A DNA stretch of 19,847 nt, from contig DOOK01000217.1 in NCBI GenBank assembly GCA_003512805.1, positions 1 through 19,847 of the forward strand, read 5' to 3'. The translations under genes were made by a program, and so were the position numbers. Below are positions 1 through 9,060 of this stretch, in pieces. Origin of the DNA: Erwinia sp. GTDB lineage: Bacteria > Pseudomonadota > Gammaproteobacteria > Enterobacterales > Enterobacteriaceae. Numbering within the stretch: position 1 is the first letter of the stretch; each line of letters opens with the position of its first letter. The notes beneath the pieces were generated by a model, which was not told where the DNA came from, did not search any database, and saw only the letters and a list, made by a program, of their open reading frames with translations.

Positions 1-1068
1 ATCATCTTGAATCGACACTACGCCAACGTTCAGCGAGGTTTCTACCACGCCTTTCATCACGTCAGAGTTGCGGATAACGCCGTTTGGCGTGCTGTTCAGC
101 AGCGCAATAAAGGCATCGCGGCTGATGGTGGACAGCGCCTGTGGGTGAGCGGCGATATTTTCCACCACGATATTGATGTTTTTCTCTTTCAGGCCCAGCT
201 CATTACGCAGGGTTTCCAGATAGTGCAGCGCCAGGCCCTTAAGCTGATCAAGCTTGTCGGCCGGAACGGCCAGCGTCGCCATCGCCTCTCGCGGGATAGC
301 GTTACGCAGCGTGCCGCCGGTGAAATCCACCAGGCGCAGATCCAGCGTTTTGGCATGTGCGAACAGGAAGCGAGCCAGCAGTTTATTTGCATTGCCTAAG
401 CCCAGATGGATATCCGCGCCGGAGTGGCCGCCTTTCAGGCCTTTCAGAATCAGCTGAATATGCTCATAGCCAGCCGGTACCGCTTCGCGGCTCAGCGGCA
501 GCGTGGTGGTAAAATCGATACCGCCCGCGCAGCCCATATAGATTTCACCTTCCTCTTCCGAGTCGGTGTTGATCAGGATATCGGCCTGCAGCCAGCCCGG
601 TTGCAGGCCGAAGGCGCCGACCATGCCCGTTTCTTCGGTCATTGTCAGCAGCACTTCCAGCGGGCCATGCTCGACGGTTTTGTCCGCCAGTACGGCCAGT
701 GCGGATGCCATGCCAATACCATTATCGGCACCCAGCGTGGTACCGCGAGCCTTAACCCATTCACCATCAACCCACGGCTGAATCGGATCTTTGGTGAAAT
801 CGTGCGTGGTATCGTTGTTTTTCTGCGGCACCATATCTAAGTGCGCCTGCAGCGCGACCGGCTTGAGGTGTTCCAGACCCGGGGTGGCTGGCTTGCGGAT
901 CAGAATGTTGCCCACTTCGTCGCGGAAGGTGACAAAGCCCTGCCCGGTAGCCCAGCTCAGCACATAATTGGCCAGCTCTTCCTCATGATAGGAAGGATGC
1001 GGAATCGAGCAGATTTTAGCGAAGATATCCCACAGCGGCTGTGGTGACAGTTGAGAAAGTTCGGACAC
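1..1068 (-). CDS. pepD: Aminoacyl-histidine dipeptidase PepD (3' end outside window)
   Basis: Cytosolic Zn-dependent dipeptidase (peptidase D, M20 family) that cleaves Xaa-His dipeptides such as carnosine. Read on the minus strand, the frame is open over 356 codons and follows E. coli PepD closely: it begins SELSQLSPQPLWDIFAKICS and leaves the window at ...VVSIQDD, so roughly the last 130 residues are missing. The start is GTG at 1068, with an AGGAGA Shine-Dalgarno six bases upstream; no ATG fits the family N-terminus. It is divergent from gpt, as in E. coli. Identification rests on continuous family similarity and synteny. Confidence 0.96.
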   Translation of the reverse strand, partial: MSELSQLSPQPLWDIFAKICSIPHPSYHEEELANYVLSWATGQGFVTFRDEVGNILIRKPATPGLEHLKPVALQAHLDMVPQKNNDTTHDFTKDPIQPWVDGEWVKARGTTLGADNGIGMASALAVLADKTVEHGPLEVLLTMTEETGMVGAFGLQPGWLQADILINTDSEEEGEIYMGCAGGIDFTTTLPLSREAVPAGYEHIQLILKGLKGGHSGADIHLGLGNANKLLARFLFAHAKTLDLRLVDFTGGTLRNAIPREAMATLAVPADKLDQLKGLALHYLETLRNELGLKEKNINIVVENIAAHPQALSTISRDAFIALLNSTPNGVIRNSDVMKGVVETSLNVGVVSIQDD

Positions 1069-1256
1069 GTTAAATCTCCTGTGTCGACATCCCCGGCCAG
1101 CGGCGCGCGGGATAGTGAGCATGGGTGACAGGGTTGGTCAGTATTTGACGCAGTAAACCCAAAGAATATCATTGTTTCCAGAGGCCTGCTTAGTTCGCTT
1201 CGGCAAAAAAGCACTATCCGGGCCATCCGGTGCTGGTTTTTAGCGGCTCAGATCTC

Positions 1257-1262
1257 TATAAT
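1257..1262 (+). promoter_or_regulatory. Possible -10 element of gpt promoter
   Basis: A perfect TATAAT lies about 60 bp before gpt in the pepD-gpt intergenic region. The hexamer 17 bp upstream (TGGTTT) is a poor -35. The rest of this 254-bp divergent spacer shows no other clear element. Confidence 0.35.
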
Positions 1263-1322
1263 TCCGCGCAACCCATCCCATTGTACATTTTTAAGCCGTT
1301 ATTACCGGCCGGGACTCCTTTT

Positions 1323-1781
1323 ATGAGTGAAAAATACGTCGTCACCTGGGACATGCTGCAGATCCATGCCCGTAAACTGGCCCAGCGCCTGCTTCCCGTT
1401 GAGCAGTGGAAAGGCATTATCGCGGTCAGCCGCGGCGGTCTGGTTCCCGCTTCGTTACTGGCTCGCGAACTCTGCATTCGCTATGTCGATACCGTGTGCA
1501 TCTCCAGCTATGACCACGACAACCAGCGTGAAATGCACGTGCTGAAGCGCGCGGAAGGCGATGGCGAAGGCTTTATCGTGATTGACGATCTGGTCGATAC
1601 GGGCGGTACTGCTCAGGCCATCCGCGATATGTATCCAAAAGCGCGTTTTGTGACTATTTTCGCCAAACCGGCAGGTCGCCCGCTGGTGGACGACTATGTT
1701 GTGGATATTCCACAGAATACCTGGATTGAACAGCCGTGGGATATGGGCGTGGTGTATATCCCGCCAATCGTAAAAGGTTGA
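1323..1781 (+). CDS. gpt: Xanthine-guanine phosphoribosyltransferase
   Basis: Purine salvage enzyme that transfers the phosphoribosyl group of PRPP to xanthine or guanine; peripheral inner-membrane/cytosolic in E. coli. The product is 152 aa, the same length as E. coli Gpt, and nearly identical through the N-terminus ([20 protein letters not shown]). The PRPP-binding motif [12 protein letters not shown] is at residues 86-97, and the SRGGLVP loop is near 36. The ATG at 1323 is chosen by homology; in-frame codons upstream (from 1230) do not match the family. The Shine-Dalgarno is weak. A hairpin terminator follows. Confidence 0.97.
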   Translation: MSEKYVVTWDMLQIHARKLAQRLLPVEQWKGIIAVSRGGLVPASLLARELCIRYVDTVCISSYDHDNQREMHVLKRAEGDGEGFIVIDDLVDTGGTAQAIRDMYPKARFVTIFAKPAGRPLVDDYVVDIPQNTWIEQPWDMGVVYIPPIVKG

Positions 1782-1796
1782 TTTAGCTCAATCAAG

Positions 1797-1827
1797 ACGC
1801 CCGGTTCCGCCGGGCGTTGCGCGTTTT
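1797..1827 (+). terminator. Hairpin after gpt
   Basis: A perfect 8-bp stem (ACGCCCGG / CCGGGCGT) with a TTCCG loop spans 1797-1817, 16 bp after the gpt stop. A short T run (TTTT) comes only about 7 bases later, so termination may be partial. Confidence 0.6.
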
Positions 1828-1894
1828 ACGGTTCGCGTCGACCGCCTGGCTGCTATAGAATAAGACGATTCTCCGTGTGTCGAAGGATCGTACT

Positions 1895-3145
1895 ATGTCG
1901 CCTAAAAATCTCAGCGAAGAACTCTTTAAACCCCGCTTTAAGCATCCTGAAACCTCCTCCCTGATCCGTCGCTTGCACCATCACAAGCCGCTGCCGCTGC
2001 ATTCCGCGCTGGAAGGGGAAAGCCATGCCGGTTGGTATCGGATGATTAACCGTCTGCTCTGGACGTGGCGGGGATTATCGCCGCTGGAGATTGGTGAAGT
2101 GCTGGCCAGGATCGCCAGCAGCCGTGCCGACCATACCGATGAGCAGCTGCTGGATACGGTGATTGGCTATCGCGGCGGCAACTGGATTTACGAATGGTCA
2201 CAGCAGGCCGCGCGCTGGCAGGAGAAAGCCGCCTCGGCGACCACCGATGCCGAAGCGGGTCAGTGCTGGCTGCACGCCGCCAACCTGTACGGGGTGGCGG
2301 GCTACCCGCATCTTAAAGGCGACGAGCTGGCCGACCAGGCCCAGCAGCTGGCGAACCGTGCCTATGAGGAGGCCACCTCACGTCTGCCGGGCGAACTGAA
2401 AGAGCTGGAGTTCGCCATTCCCGGCGGCAGCGCCATTTATGGCTTTCTGCATATGCCGGAAAAAGTCCGCGCGCCTTATCCTACCGTGCTGATGTGCAGC
2501 AGCCTGGACTCGCTGCAAACCGATCACTATCGCTTTTTCCATGACTATCTTGCGCCACGCGGTATTGCGATGCTGACCATTGATATGCCTTCGGTTGGTT
2601 TCTCTTCAAAATGGAAGCTGACCCAGGATTCCAGTTTTTTGCATCAGCAGGTGTTAAAGCAGCTGGAAAATGTCCCGTGGGTCGACCACACCCGCGTGGC
2701 CGCTTTCGGTTATCGCTTTGGCGGCAATATTGCCGTGCGGCTGGCGTGGCTGGAGGCGCCGCGACTGCGCGCCGTGGCCTGTTTGGGGCCGGTGGTGCAC
2801 AGTTTGCTGTGCGACAGTGCGCTCCAGGACAGTATTCCTGAAATGTACATGGACGTGCTGGCGAGCCGGCTGGGCATGGCGACGGCTGCCGATTCGGCGC
2901 TGCGGGTCGAGCTGAGCCGCTACTCGCTGAAAACGCAGGGGCTGCTGGGCCGCCGCTGTCCGACGCCGATGCTGTCTGCATACTGGCCAAACGATCCCTT
3001 CAGCCCGGCGGAGGAATCGAAGCTGATTGCCACTTCCTCGCTCGACGGGAAGCTGATGCCCATCGCACTTTCGCCTGCATTGAGCAACTTTGATAAAGCA
3101 TTACGTGATATTGTTGACTGGTTAGCTAAACGATTAACACGCTGA
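1895..3145 (+). CDS. frsA: FrsA (YafA), fermentation-respiration switch / esterase-fold protein
   Basis: Alpha/beta-hydrolase-fold cytosolic protein described in enterics as a partner of unphosphorylated enzyme IIA-Glc that shifts the balance between respiration and fermentation. The product is 416 aa and aligns with E. coli FrsA along its length, for example [12 protein letters not shown] near the start, then [14 protein letters not shown] and [20 protein letters not shown]. The ATG at 1895 has AAGGA seven bases upstream; the GTG at 1877 is in frame but lacks this support. At the nucleophile elbow the sequence is G-Y-R-F-G (residues 272-276), with Arg where a hydrolase Ser would sit; from memory E. 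coli FrsA is the same here. It lies between gpt and crl as in E. coli. Confidence 0.95.
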   Translation: MSPKNLSEELFKPRFKHPETSSLIRRLHHHKPLPLHSALEGESHAGWYRMINRLLWTWRGLSPLEIGEVLARIASSRADHTDEQLLDTVIGYRGGNWIYEWSQQAARWQEKAASATTDAEAGQCWLHAANLYGVAGYPHLKGDELADQAQQLANRAYEEATSRLPGELKELEFAIPGGSAIYGFLHMPEKVRAPYPTVLMCSSLDSLQTDHYRFFHDYLAPRGIAMLTIDMPSVGFSSKWKLTQDSSFLHQQVLKQLENVPWVDHTRVAAFGYRFGGNIAVRLAWLEAPRLRAVACLGPVVHSLLCDSALQDSIPEMYMDVLASRLGMATAADSALRVELSRYSLKTQGLLGRRCPTPMLSAYWPNDPFSPAEESKLIATSSLDGKLMPIALSPALSNFDKALRDIVDWLAKRLTR

Positions 3146-3202
3146 GTGGCTAAATATTAACACCTGGCGAAAACTAACGGGCTCAACAAAGGAGTTTTAA
3201 CA

Positions 3203-3604
3203 ATGGCGTTACCGAGTGGGCATCCCAAAAGCCGCTTAATGAAGCGTTTCGGCACATTAGGACCTTATATTCGCGAGGCCAAATGTGTGGATGAGCGTTT
3301 CTTCTTCGACTGTCTGGCCGTTTGCGTCAATGTGAAACCTGCACCGGAACTGCGTGAGTTCTGGGGCTGGTGGATGGAGCTGGAAGCACAGGAAGATCAC
3401 TTTACCTATGAGTATCACTTCGGCCTGTTCGATAAAGAGGGCAACTGGAAGCCTTCGGCAATTAAAGGAAAGGAAAACAACGAACGCCTGGAAGAGACGC
3501 TGCGTAATTTCCACGTGCGTCTGAAAGCCCTGCTGGAAGAGCTGGAGCTGGGCCTGAAACCCGCTGCGGATTTTGCTGACGAGCCGGTAAAGCTGACTGC
3601 ATAA
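3203..3604 (+). CDS. crl: Sigma-S assembly factor Crl
   Basis: Small cytosolic protein that binds RpoS and promotes its assembly with core RNA polymerase, helping stationary-phase genes such as curli. The product is 133 aa, the same length as E. coli Crl, and shares the conserved [17 protein letters not shown] and [12 protein letters not shown] stretches and the C-terminal DEPVKLTA. An AGGAG ribosome site sits 7 bases before the ATG. The gene precedes phoE convergently, as in E. coli. Confidence 0.96.
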   Translation: MALPSGHPKSRLMKRFGTLGPYIREAKCVDERFFFDCLAVCVNVKPAPELREFWGWWMELEAQEDHFTYEYHFGLFDKEGNWKPSAIKGKENNERLEETLRNFHVRLKALLEELELGLKPAADFADEPVKLTA

Positions 3605-3614
3605 AAAAGAAGAT

Positions 3615-3645
3615 GCAGGGCGACGCTTATCGCCCTGTGCCTTTT
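3615..3645 (+). terminator. Terminator of crl
   Basis: The inverted repeat CAGGGCGA / TCGCCCTG (3616-3623 with 3630-3637) is followed by TGCCTTTT, just after the crl stop at 3604. It is a plausible intrinsic terminator on the plus strand. Confidence 0.6.
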
Positions 3646-3656
3646 CCGGCCTGCAT

Positions 3657-3684
3657 AAAAAAAGGCTGGCAATAGCCAGCCTTT
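3657..3684 (-). terminator. Terminator of the phoE porin gene
   Basis: A perfect 10-bp stem (AAAGGCTGGC / GCCAGCCTTT, loop AATA) lies at 3661-3684. Read on the minus strand it is followed by an uninterrupted T run (3663-3657), a textbook intrinsic terminator about 60 bp after the porin stop. Confidence 0.85.
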
Positions 3685-3741
3685 ACTTACAGACACATAA
3701 CGAGGGGCACAGCCACCGCATCCGTGCGGCTCACATTTAAA

Positions 3742-4842
3742 TCAGAACTGGTAAGTAACGCCTACCGCCACAATATCGTCGGTATTCTGCGCCAGCTTAT
3801 TATCGTCATCCAGCAGGTTGATTTTATAATCAACAAACGCAGACATATTTTTATTGAAGTAGTAAGTCGCGCCCACGTCCGCAAATTTATAAATATCCGC
3901 ATCGCCCACGCCGTTTTCAATCTCTTTCGCTTTGGTCTGGACATAGGCCAGAGAAGGACGGAAGCCGTTATCGAACTGATACTGCGCCACCAGCTCAATG
4001 TTTTGCAGATAGTTAGCGTAGCCGCTGACGGCAACGTTAGCGTTATTGATGCGTGCCGTGCCGCTGATAGGCGACATATTGCGCGTTTCGGCGTAGGTCG
4101 CTGCCAGGTAGACGCTGTTGTTGTCATATTTCAGGCCGGTCGCCCAGGCATCTGCCTTGTCGCCACGGCCATAAGCGCTGGCCTGCTGACCGTTGGTGCG
4201 GTCGGAAGAGGAGATGGCACCGTTGATAGTCAGGCCCTGCATCAGCGTATAGGCTACCGATGCCGCCATGCCGTCGCCGTTAGAGGTGGCGTTGGAGCGG
4301 GTGCTGCTTTCGTTTTTGCCCTGATACTGCAACGCAAATTTTAATCCGTCGACCAGGCCAAAAAAGTTAGTGTTGCGGTAGGTTGCCACGCCGTTAGTAC
4401 GGGTCAGCATATAGTTATCGGCTTTGGTGTACGCGGTGGCACCAAATTCCGGCATCATATCCGTATAGGCTTCCACGTCGTAAATCAGCCCATAGTTACG
4501 GCCATAGTCGATGGAGCCGTAGTCGCCGAATTTCAGACCGGCAAATCCTAAACGCGTCTTGGTGCCGGTGGTGCCGTCGCTTTCGGCATTATTTAGCGGC
4601 ACATGGTATTCCCACTGGCCGTAGCCGGTCATCAGATCGTTAATTTGTGTCTGGCCTTTAAAGCCAATACGCACATAAGATTTGTCGCCGTCATTGTTGT
4701 CGGCGTCGCTCATATAATGCATGGCTTTTACTTTGCCGTAGAAATCGAGTTTATTACCGTCTTTATTATAAATTTCTGCGGCCTGGGCTGCTGTGGTCAT
4801 AGCCAGAGCGGCGGTCAGGATTGCCAGTGCGCTTTTCTTCAT
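3742..4842 (-). CDS. phoE: General porin at the phoE locus (OmpC/OmpF/PhoE family)
   Basis: Trimeric 16-strand outer-membrane porin allowing diffusion of small hydrophilic solutes. The product is 366 aa with a clear signal peptide (residues 1-21, ending TTAAQA before [10 protein letters not shown]) and the terminal phenylalanine required for outer-membrane assembly (GVTYQF). The mature N-terminus [20 protein letters not shown] is nearly the same as E. coli PhoE, and the constriction-loop PEFG motif is present at mature 110-113. The start at 4842 is set by the signal peptide; longer in-frame extensions lack one. It sits between crl and proB as E. coli phoE does. The Lys that gives E. coli PhoE its anion preference (mature 125, in NFMTKR) is Thr here (NYMLTR), and no clear Pho box was seen upstream, so the phosphate-specific role is uncertain. 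Confidence 0.9.
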   Translation of the reverse strand: MKKSALAILTAALAMTTAAQAAEIYNKDGNKLDFYGKVKAMHYMSDADNNDGDKSYVRIGFKGQTQINDLMTGYGQWEYHVPLNNAESDGTTGTKTRLGFAGLKFGDYGSIDYGRNYGLIYDVEAYTDMMPEFGATAYTKADNYMLTRTNGVATYRNTNFFGLVDGLKFALQYQGKNESSTRSNATSNGDGMAASVAYTLMQGLTINGAISSSDRTNGQQASAYGRGDKADAWATGLKYDNNSVYLAATYAETRNMSPISGTARINNANVAVSGYANYLQNIELVAQYQFDNGFRPSLAYVQTKAKEIENGVGDADIYKFADVGATYYFNKNMSAFVDYKINLLDDDNKLAQNTDDIVAVGVTYQF

Positions 4843-4931
4843 TATTGTTGTTCCCAAATGAGTAAAATTTTTAAAATGGCCCGATGACGTTGGTCGGGGC
4901 ACGAACGTTTTACCGTGAGGAGATGAAACTT

Positions 4932-4960
4932 TTATTACGTTTATTCTCACTTCTTGTTAA
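4932..4960 (-). promoter_or_regulatory. Candidate porin promoter with long leader
   Basis: On the minus strand TTAACA (4960-4955) is followed after 17 bp by TAATAA (4937-4932), giving a leader of roughly 80 nt before the porin ATG, a length common for porin mRNAs under small-RNA control. The -10 match is only moderate. No convincing tandem Pho box was found in the 243-bp divergent spacer shared with proB. Confidence 0.4.
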
Positions 4961-5085
4961 TTCCCCGTTTCTGAACTAACGCTTTAGCCGTTGTTTTTCT
5001 GCCTTTTCGGGTGACGGCTGTTGGCTTCCTGCACTACACCTGATAAAACGTCTTCTTCACCTTTTTAAAGCTATGGCAGGAAAAA

Positions 5086-6189
5086 ATGAGCAGCAGCCAG
5101 ACCCTGGTGGTCAAACTGGGGACCAGCGTATTAACCGGCGGATCGCGTCGGCTGAACCGGGCACATATTGTCGAACTGGTGCGCCAGTGCGCGCAGCAGC
5201 ACGCGGCAGGCCATCGGATTGTGATCGTTACCTCAGGCGCCATGGCCGCCGGACGTGAGCACCTCGGCTACCCGGAGCTGCCGCCGACCATCGCCTCAAA
5301 GCAGCTGCTGGCTGCGGTGGGGCAGAGCCGGTTGATCCAGCTGTGGGAGCAGCTCTTTTCCATCTATGGTATCCATATCGGCCAGATGCTGCTGACGCGT
5401 GCCGATCTGGAAGATCGCGAGCGCTTTCTGAACGCGCGCGACACGCTGCGTGCCTTGCTGGATAACCATATCGTGCCGGTTATCAACGAAAACGATGCGG
5501 TAGCCACGGCGGAGATCAAAGTCGGCGACAACGACAACCTGTCCGCGCTCGCCGCCATGCTGGCCGGCGCTGACAAGCTGCTGTTGCTGACCGATCAGGC
5601 CGGTCTGTTTACCGCCGATCCGCGCAATAATCCTCAGGCGGAGCTGATCCGTGACGTGCACGGCATTGACGATGCGCTACGCGAACTGGCAGGTGGCAGC
5701 GTCTCTGGTCTGGGAACCGGCGGCATGGCAACCAAGCTGCAGGCCGCCGACGTGGCCTGTCGCGCCGGCATTGATACCATTATTGCTGCCGGTAGCCGCG
5801 CGGGCGTGATTGGCGATGTCATTGACGGCAAGCCGGTCGGCACCCGCTTTCACGCGCTGCAAACGCCGCTGGAAAACCGTAAGCGCTGGATTTTCGGCGC
5901 GCCGCCTGCGGGTGAAATCACCGTGGACGATGGCGCGCTGGCCGCGATGCTGGAACGCGGCAGCTCGCTACTGCCAAAAGGCATTCGTGAAATCAGCGGC
6001 AACTTCTCGCGCGGCGAAGTGATCCGCATTCGTAGCCTGGAAGGGCGCGACGTGGCACATGGCGTTTGTCGCTACAATAGCGATGCAATGCGAATGATAG
6101 CCGGGCACCATTCCCAGCAGATTAGCGAAATTTTAGGCTATGAGTATGGCCCGGTCGCGGTTCACCGGGACGATATGATCGTCAGTTAA
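5086..6189 (+). CDS. proB: Glutamate 5-kinase
   Basis: First enzyme of proline synthesis; phosphorylates L-glutamate to gamma-glutamyl phosphate in the cytosol and is feedback-inhibited by proline in E. coli. The product is 367 aa, the same length as E. coli ProB, with the N-terminal amino-acid-kinase motif [20 protein letters not shown] at about residue 8, the substrate region [10 protein letters not shown], the nucleotide region [18 protein letters not shown], and a C-terminal PUA domain from about residue 275. AGGA lies 6 bases before the ATG. It ends 10 bp before proA, forming the proBA operon. Confidence 0.98.
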   Translation: MSSSQTLVVKLGTSVLTGGSRRLNRAHIVELVRQCAQQHAAGHRIVIVTSGAMAAGREHLGYPELPPTIASKQLLAAVGQSRLIQLWEQLFSIYGIHIGQMLLTRADLEDRERFLNARDTLRALLDNHIVPVINENDAVATAEIKVGDNDNLSALAAMLAGADKLLLLTDQAGLFTADPRNNPQAELIRDVHGIDDALRELAGGSVSGLGTGGMATKLQAADVACRAGIDTIIAAGSRAGVIGDVIDGKPVGTRFHALQTPLENRKRWIFGAPPAGEITVDDGALAAMLERGSSLLPKGIREISGNFSRGEVIRIRSLEGRDVAHGVCRYNSDAMRMIAGHHSQQISEILGYEYGPVAVHRDDMIVS

Positions 6190-6199
6190 GGAGCAGCAG

Positions 6200-7453
6200 A
6201 TGCTTGAAGAAATGGGTAAAGCCGCGAAAGCCGCTTCATACCAGCTGGCGGTACTCTCTACCGCGCAAAAAAACCAGGTCCTGATGACCATTGCGGATCG
6301 TCTGGAAGCGCAGAGCGCGGATATCCTTGCTGCCAACGAACTGGACCTGGCGGACGCCCGTAAAAACGGCCTGAGCGAGGCGCTGTTGGACCGCCTGATG
6401 CTGAATCCCGCCAGGCTACAGGGCATGGCGAACGACGTGCGTCAGGTTTGCCATCTGGCCGATCCGGTCGGCGTGGTAATGGATGGCGGCGTGTTGGACA
6501 GCGGCCTACGCATTGAGCGTCGGCGAGTGCCGCTGGGCGTGGTGGGCGTGATTTATGAAGCGCGGCCAAACGTCACGGTGGATGTCGCCTCGCTGTGCCT
6601 TAAAACCGGCAATGCCGCTATTTTGCGTGGCGGCAAAGAGACGTATCGTACCAATGGCGCCACCGTTCGCGTTATTCAGGATGCGCTGAAGCAGCACGGT
6701 CTGCCAGCTGGCGCCGTACAGGCGATTGAAAGCCCGGATCGCGAGCTGGTCAATCAGCTACTAAAGCTGGATCGCTACGTTGATATGCTGATCCCGCGCG
6801 GCGGTGCTGGCCTGCATAAGCTGTGCCGCGAGCAGTCAACCATTCCGGTGATTACCGGCGGTATCGGCGTTTGCCATATTTTTGTCGATCGGGATACGGA
6901 CGTGTCGGCAGCGTTAAACGTGATTGTAAATGCCAAAAAACAGCGCCCCAGCGCCTGTAACTCCGTTGAAACGTTGCTGGTGCACTCGGCAATTGGCGAG
7001 GCGTTCCTGCCTGCGTTGAGCGCGCGTATGCAGCAAGAAGGTATCAGCCTACACGCCGATCCGCATTCGCTGCCGCTACTGCAGCAAGGCCCGGCGGAAG
7101 TCAGCCCGGTAACAGAAGAGCAGTATCGTGACGAATGGCTGGCGCTGGATCTTAACGTCAGGCTGGTGGACGGTCTTGACGATGCTATCGCGCATATCCG
7201 TGAATATGGCACGCAGCACTCCGATGCGATCCTGACGCGTAGTATCGTGAACGCAGAGCGCTTTGTTAACGAAGTGGATTCTTCTGCGGTATATGTTAAC
7301 GCCAGCACGCGCTTTACCGATGGCGGGCAGTTTGGTTTGGGCGCGGAAGTGGCGGTCAGCACCCAGAAGCTGCACGCGCGTGGCCCGATGGGGCTGGAAG
7401 CGCTGACCACCTATAAATGGGTTATTTTCGGCAACGATACCGTGCGCAGTTGA
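6200..7453 (+). CDS. proA: Gamma-glutamyl phosphate reductase
   Basis: Second enzyme of proline synthesis; NADPH-dependent reduction of gamma-glutamyl phosphate to glutamate 5-semialdehyde, an aldehyde-dehydrogenase-fold enzyme likely channelled with ProB. The product is 417 aa, the family length, with the catalytic Cys253 in [10 protein letters not shown], the cofactor loop [11 protein letters not shown] and the conserved C-terminal block [26 protein letters not shown] lies 6 bases before the ATG and overlaps the proB stop. No terminator is evident after the stop; a tandem repeat array starts about 47 bp later. Confidence 0.98.
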   Translation: MLEEMGKAAKAASYQLAVLSTAQKNQVLMTIADRLEAQSADILAANELDLADARKNGLSEALLDRLMLNPARLQGMANDVRQVCHLADPVGVVMDGGVLDSGLRIERRRVPLGVVGVIYEARPNVTVDVASLCLKTGNAAILRGGKETYRTNGATVRVIQDALKQHGLPAGAVQAIESPDRELVNQLLKLDRYVDMLIPRGGAGLHKLCREQSTIPVITGGIGVCHIFVDRDTDVSAALNVIVNAKKQRPSACNSVETLLVHSAIGEAFLPALSARMQQEGISLHADPHSLPLLQQGPAEVSPVTEEQYRDEWLALDLNVRLVDGLDDAIAHIREYGTQHSDAILTRSIVNAERFVNEVDSSAVYVNASTRFTDGGQFGLGAEVAVSTQKLHARGPMGLEALTTYKWVIFGNDTVRS

Positions 7454-7499
7454 GGGGACAAGCCACAGGGAAGTGGCTTACACTCAGGACAGGACTGAA

Positions 7500-7778
7500 C
7501 CAGAAAGAACATGCTGATAGCGACGTTTTCTCACCCGGAACGAACGTGCAGAGGGTGAGCTTTCCCCACCCGGAAGGAACGTGCTGATGGTGATCTTTTT
7601 CACCCAGAAGAAACGTGAGAACAGTGAGCTTTCCCCACCCGGAAGAAGCGTGCGGATGGTAATCTTTTCTCACCCAGAAGAAGCGTGCGGATGGTGATCT
7701 TTTCTCACCCAGAAGAAGCGTGCGAACAGTGAGCTTTCCCTACCCAGAAGGAATGTGCTGATGGTAACCTTTTCCCAA
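7500..7778 (+). repeat. Eight tandem 34-35-bp repeats running into the start of the next gene
   Basis: Eight consecutive units begin at 7500, 7535, 7570, 7604, 7639, 7674, 7709 and 7744. Each opens CC(A/G)GAA.GAA.GTG and ends in a T/C-rich stretch then CAC. Two subtypes can be told apart: A (GTGAGCTTTCCCCAC) and B (ATGGTGATCTTTTCTCAC), in the order B A B A B B A B. The eighth unit supplies the Shine-Dalgarno (AAGGA), the ATG and the first codons of the exporter gene at 7761. Most units are 35 bp, so the array is not a coding repeat. Confidence 0.9.
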
Positions 7779-8390
7779 TTGCTTCCCTTTGCGGCGATCG
7801 CTTTGGGGCTGGTCCTGACTCCAGGCCCGAATATGATTTATTTGCTTTCCCGCTCCCTGTGTCAGGGTCGCCGCGCGGGCCTGGTGTCTTTGTGCGGCGT
7901 GGCGCTGGGGTTTATTTTTTATATGGTCTGCGCCGCGCTGGGGATTACCGTGCTGATTATGGCGGTACCGCTGGCGTATGAGACGCTGCGCATCGCGGGC
8001 GCCTGTTATCTGCTTTATATGGCCTGGCAGGCTGTTTTTGGCGGTAAGTCTCCCTTTACGTTACGCGATTTACCGCCTGACAGTCCCCGCAAGCTATTTA
8101 TGATGGGCCTGCTGACCAACCTGTTAAATCCTAAAGCCGCTGTTATTTACCTGACGCTTCTGCCGCAGTTTATCAGGCCAGAACAGGGAAACGTATTAGC
8201 TCAGTCCTTGCAGTTGGGTTTTACCCAAATTACCCTCAGCCTGCTGGTCAACGGCCTGATTATTTTTACGGCAGGGGCCATCGCTGGCTTTCTGGCGCAG
8301 CGCCCCACGTGGCAAAAGCTTCAGCGCTGGCTGATGGGCACGGTGCTGACCGGGCTGGCGGTGCGGATGCTGCTGGAAGGGCGAAAGTAG
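7761..8390 (+). CDS. LysE/RhtB-family amino-acid exporter
   Basis: Inner-membrane exporter of the LysE/RhtB translocator family, which expels amino acids or their derivatives; the substrate is unknown. The product is 209 aa, the usual length, strongly hydrophobic with about six membrane segments, and carries the family signature TPGPNM at residues 20-25 and the LLTNLLNPKAA loop in the middle. ATG at 7761 has AAGGA eight bases upstream; the GTG two codons earlier is less likely. It follows proA on the same strand, about 300 bp away across the repeat array, and no separate promoter was recognised, so read-through from proBA is possible. Confidence 0.88.
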   Translation: MVTFSQLLPFAAIALGLVLTPGPNMIYLLSRSLCQGRRAGLVSLCGVALGFIFYMVCAALGITVLIMAVPLAYETLRIAGACYLLYMAWQAVFGGKSPFTLRDLPPDSPRKLFMMGLLTNLLNPKAAVIYLTLLPQFIRPEQGNVLAQSLQLGFTQITLSLLVNGLIIFTAGAIAGFLAQRPTWQKLQRWLMGTVLTGLAVRMLLEGRK

Positions 8391-8602
8391 AGGGTAAAGA
8401 TAGATTGGCTCCGGGTGAATAAGCCGGGAGCAGGTGTGAAACAGGTGAGGCTGCCCAAATAATAAAAGGGCAGGGAAAACAGCCTGCAGGGAAAAATGAT
8501 GCTATCGTTAACCTTTGATTATAAAGTCATCATTTAGTCTGCAGGTGCTTGACTCCGCGACAGGTTTTTTTTAACGTAGTGCCCGCAGTATCCTCTCTGA
8601 AA
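8391..8602. other. Spacer between exporter gene and thrW
   Basis: This 212-bp non-coding stretch holds a hairpin-capable pair CTGCCC / GGGCAG (8451-8456 with 8468-8473) without a following T run, then the likely thrW promoter. Nothing else is recognisable. Confidence 0.5.
8549..8577 (+). promoter_or_regulatory. Candidate thrW promoter
   Basis: TTGACT (8549-8554) and, 17 bp on, TAACGT (8572-8577) precede a GC-rich stretch (GCCCGC) at the expected start, a layout usual for stringently controlled stable-RNA promoters. The -10 is weak. Confidence 0.4.
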
Positions 8603-8678
8603 GCCGATATAGCTCAGTTGGTAGAGCAGCGCATTCGTAATGCGAAGGTCGTAGGTTCGACTCCTATTATCGGCACCA
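8603..8678 (+). tRNA. thrW: tRNA-Thr, anticodon CGU
   Basis: The 76-nt cloverleaf reads 7-bp acceptor GCCGATA / TATCGGC, D arm GCTC..GAGC, anticodon loop TTCGTAA (anticodon CGT, reads ACG codons), T loop TTCGACT and encoded CCA. As far as I recall it is identical to E. coli thrW. As in E. coli it lies downstream of proA, and as there (prophage CP4-6) it marks the edge of integrated DNA: everything after it is accessory. Confidence 0.97.
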
Positions 8679-8692
8679 GTAAAATCAATCCC

Positions 8693-8916
8693 TTACACAT
8701 CATTAGTGCCATCCCTGTTTTCCATGTGGGACAGATTTGGGACACAGGCGCCAAAAATAGCGTCAATTTGTTTCGCGTGCTCCGTTAAATGGTTCGGAGC
8801 CAGATACGCCTACCGGCGAACCCTCTTAATTAATTCCCTGCTACTCCCTTGCTCCAGAAATAATATTGGCACTTCCGCCCGGACTAACCAACTGGCCTTG
8901 TCTAACCTGAAACATG
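8693..8916 (-). pseudogene. Decayed tyrosine recombinase (integrase), C-terminal half
   Basis: Minus-strand reading from about 8890 gives degraded integrase sequence (W-L-V-R-A-E..., then ELIKRVRR), then a TAG stop at 8812-8810, then a clean C-terminus [19 protein letters not shown] running to TAA at 8695-8693. In phage integrases of this type the block reads [17 protein letters not shown], and the Tyr of RRYAH is the catalytic nucleophile; here that codon is TAG. The conserved HDLRHTWASW region upstream (about 8890-8916) is one base short, so there is also a frameshift. The N-terminal half is not recognisable. It abuts the 3' end of thrW, the usual place for the integrase of a tRNA-targeted element. 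Confidence 0.8.
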
Positions 8917-9060
8917 GCGTTTTGCCTGCTTATTACGCCAGATCGTTAGCGATAGTGCGGATGCATCCCGCCCCAAGCCTGCTTCTAAATTATTTTGCTC
9001 TCCTTTAAACCCACGTTACTATCAGCCAGCCCGGATGCGATGTATGGTAGCAATACACCA

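Noticed and set aside
4843..5085. Search for a Pho box between phoE and proB
   Set aside because: Only single weak half-sites (such as CCGTCACC) were found, not a tandem pair at the right spacing.
7422..7673. 83-aa minus-strand open frame with an internal 23-residue repeat
   Set aside because: The protein repeat only reflects paired DNA units of 69 bp; most units are 35 bp and would shift the frame, and there is no ribosome site.
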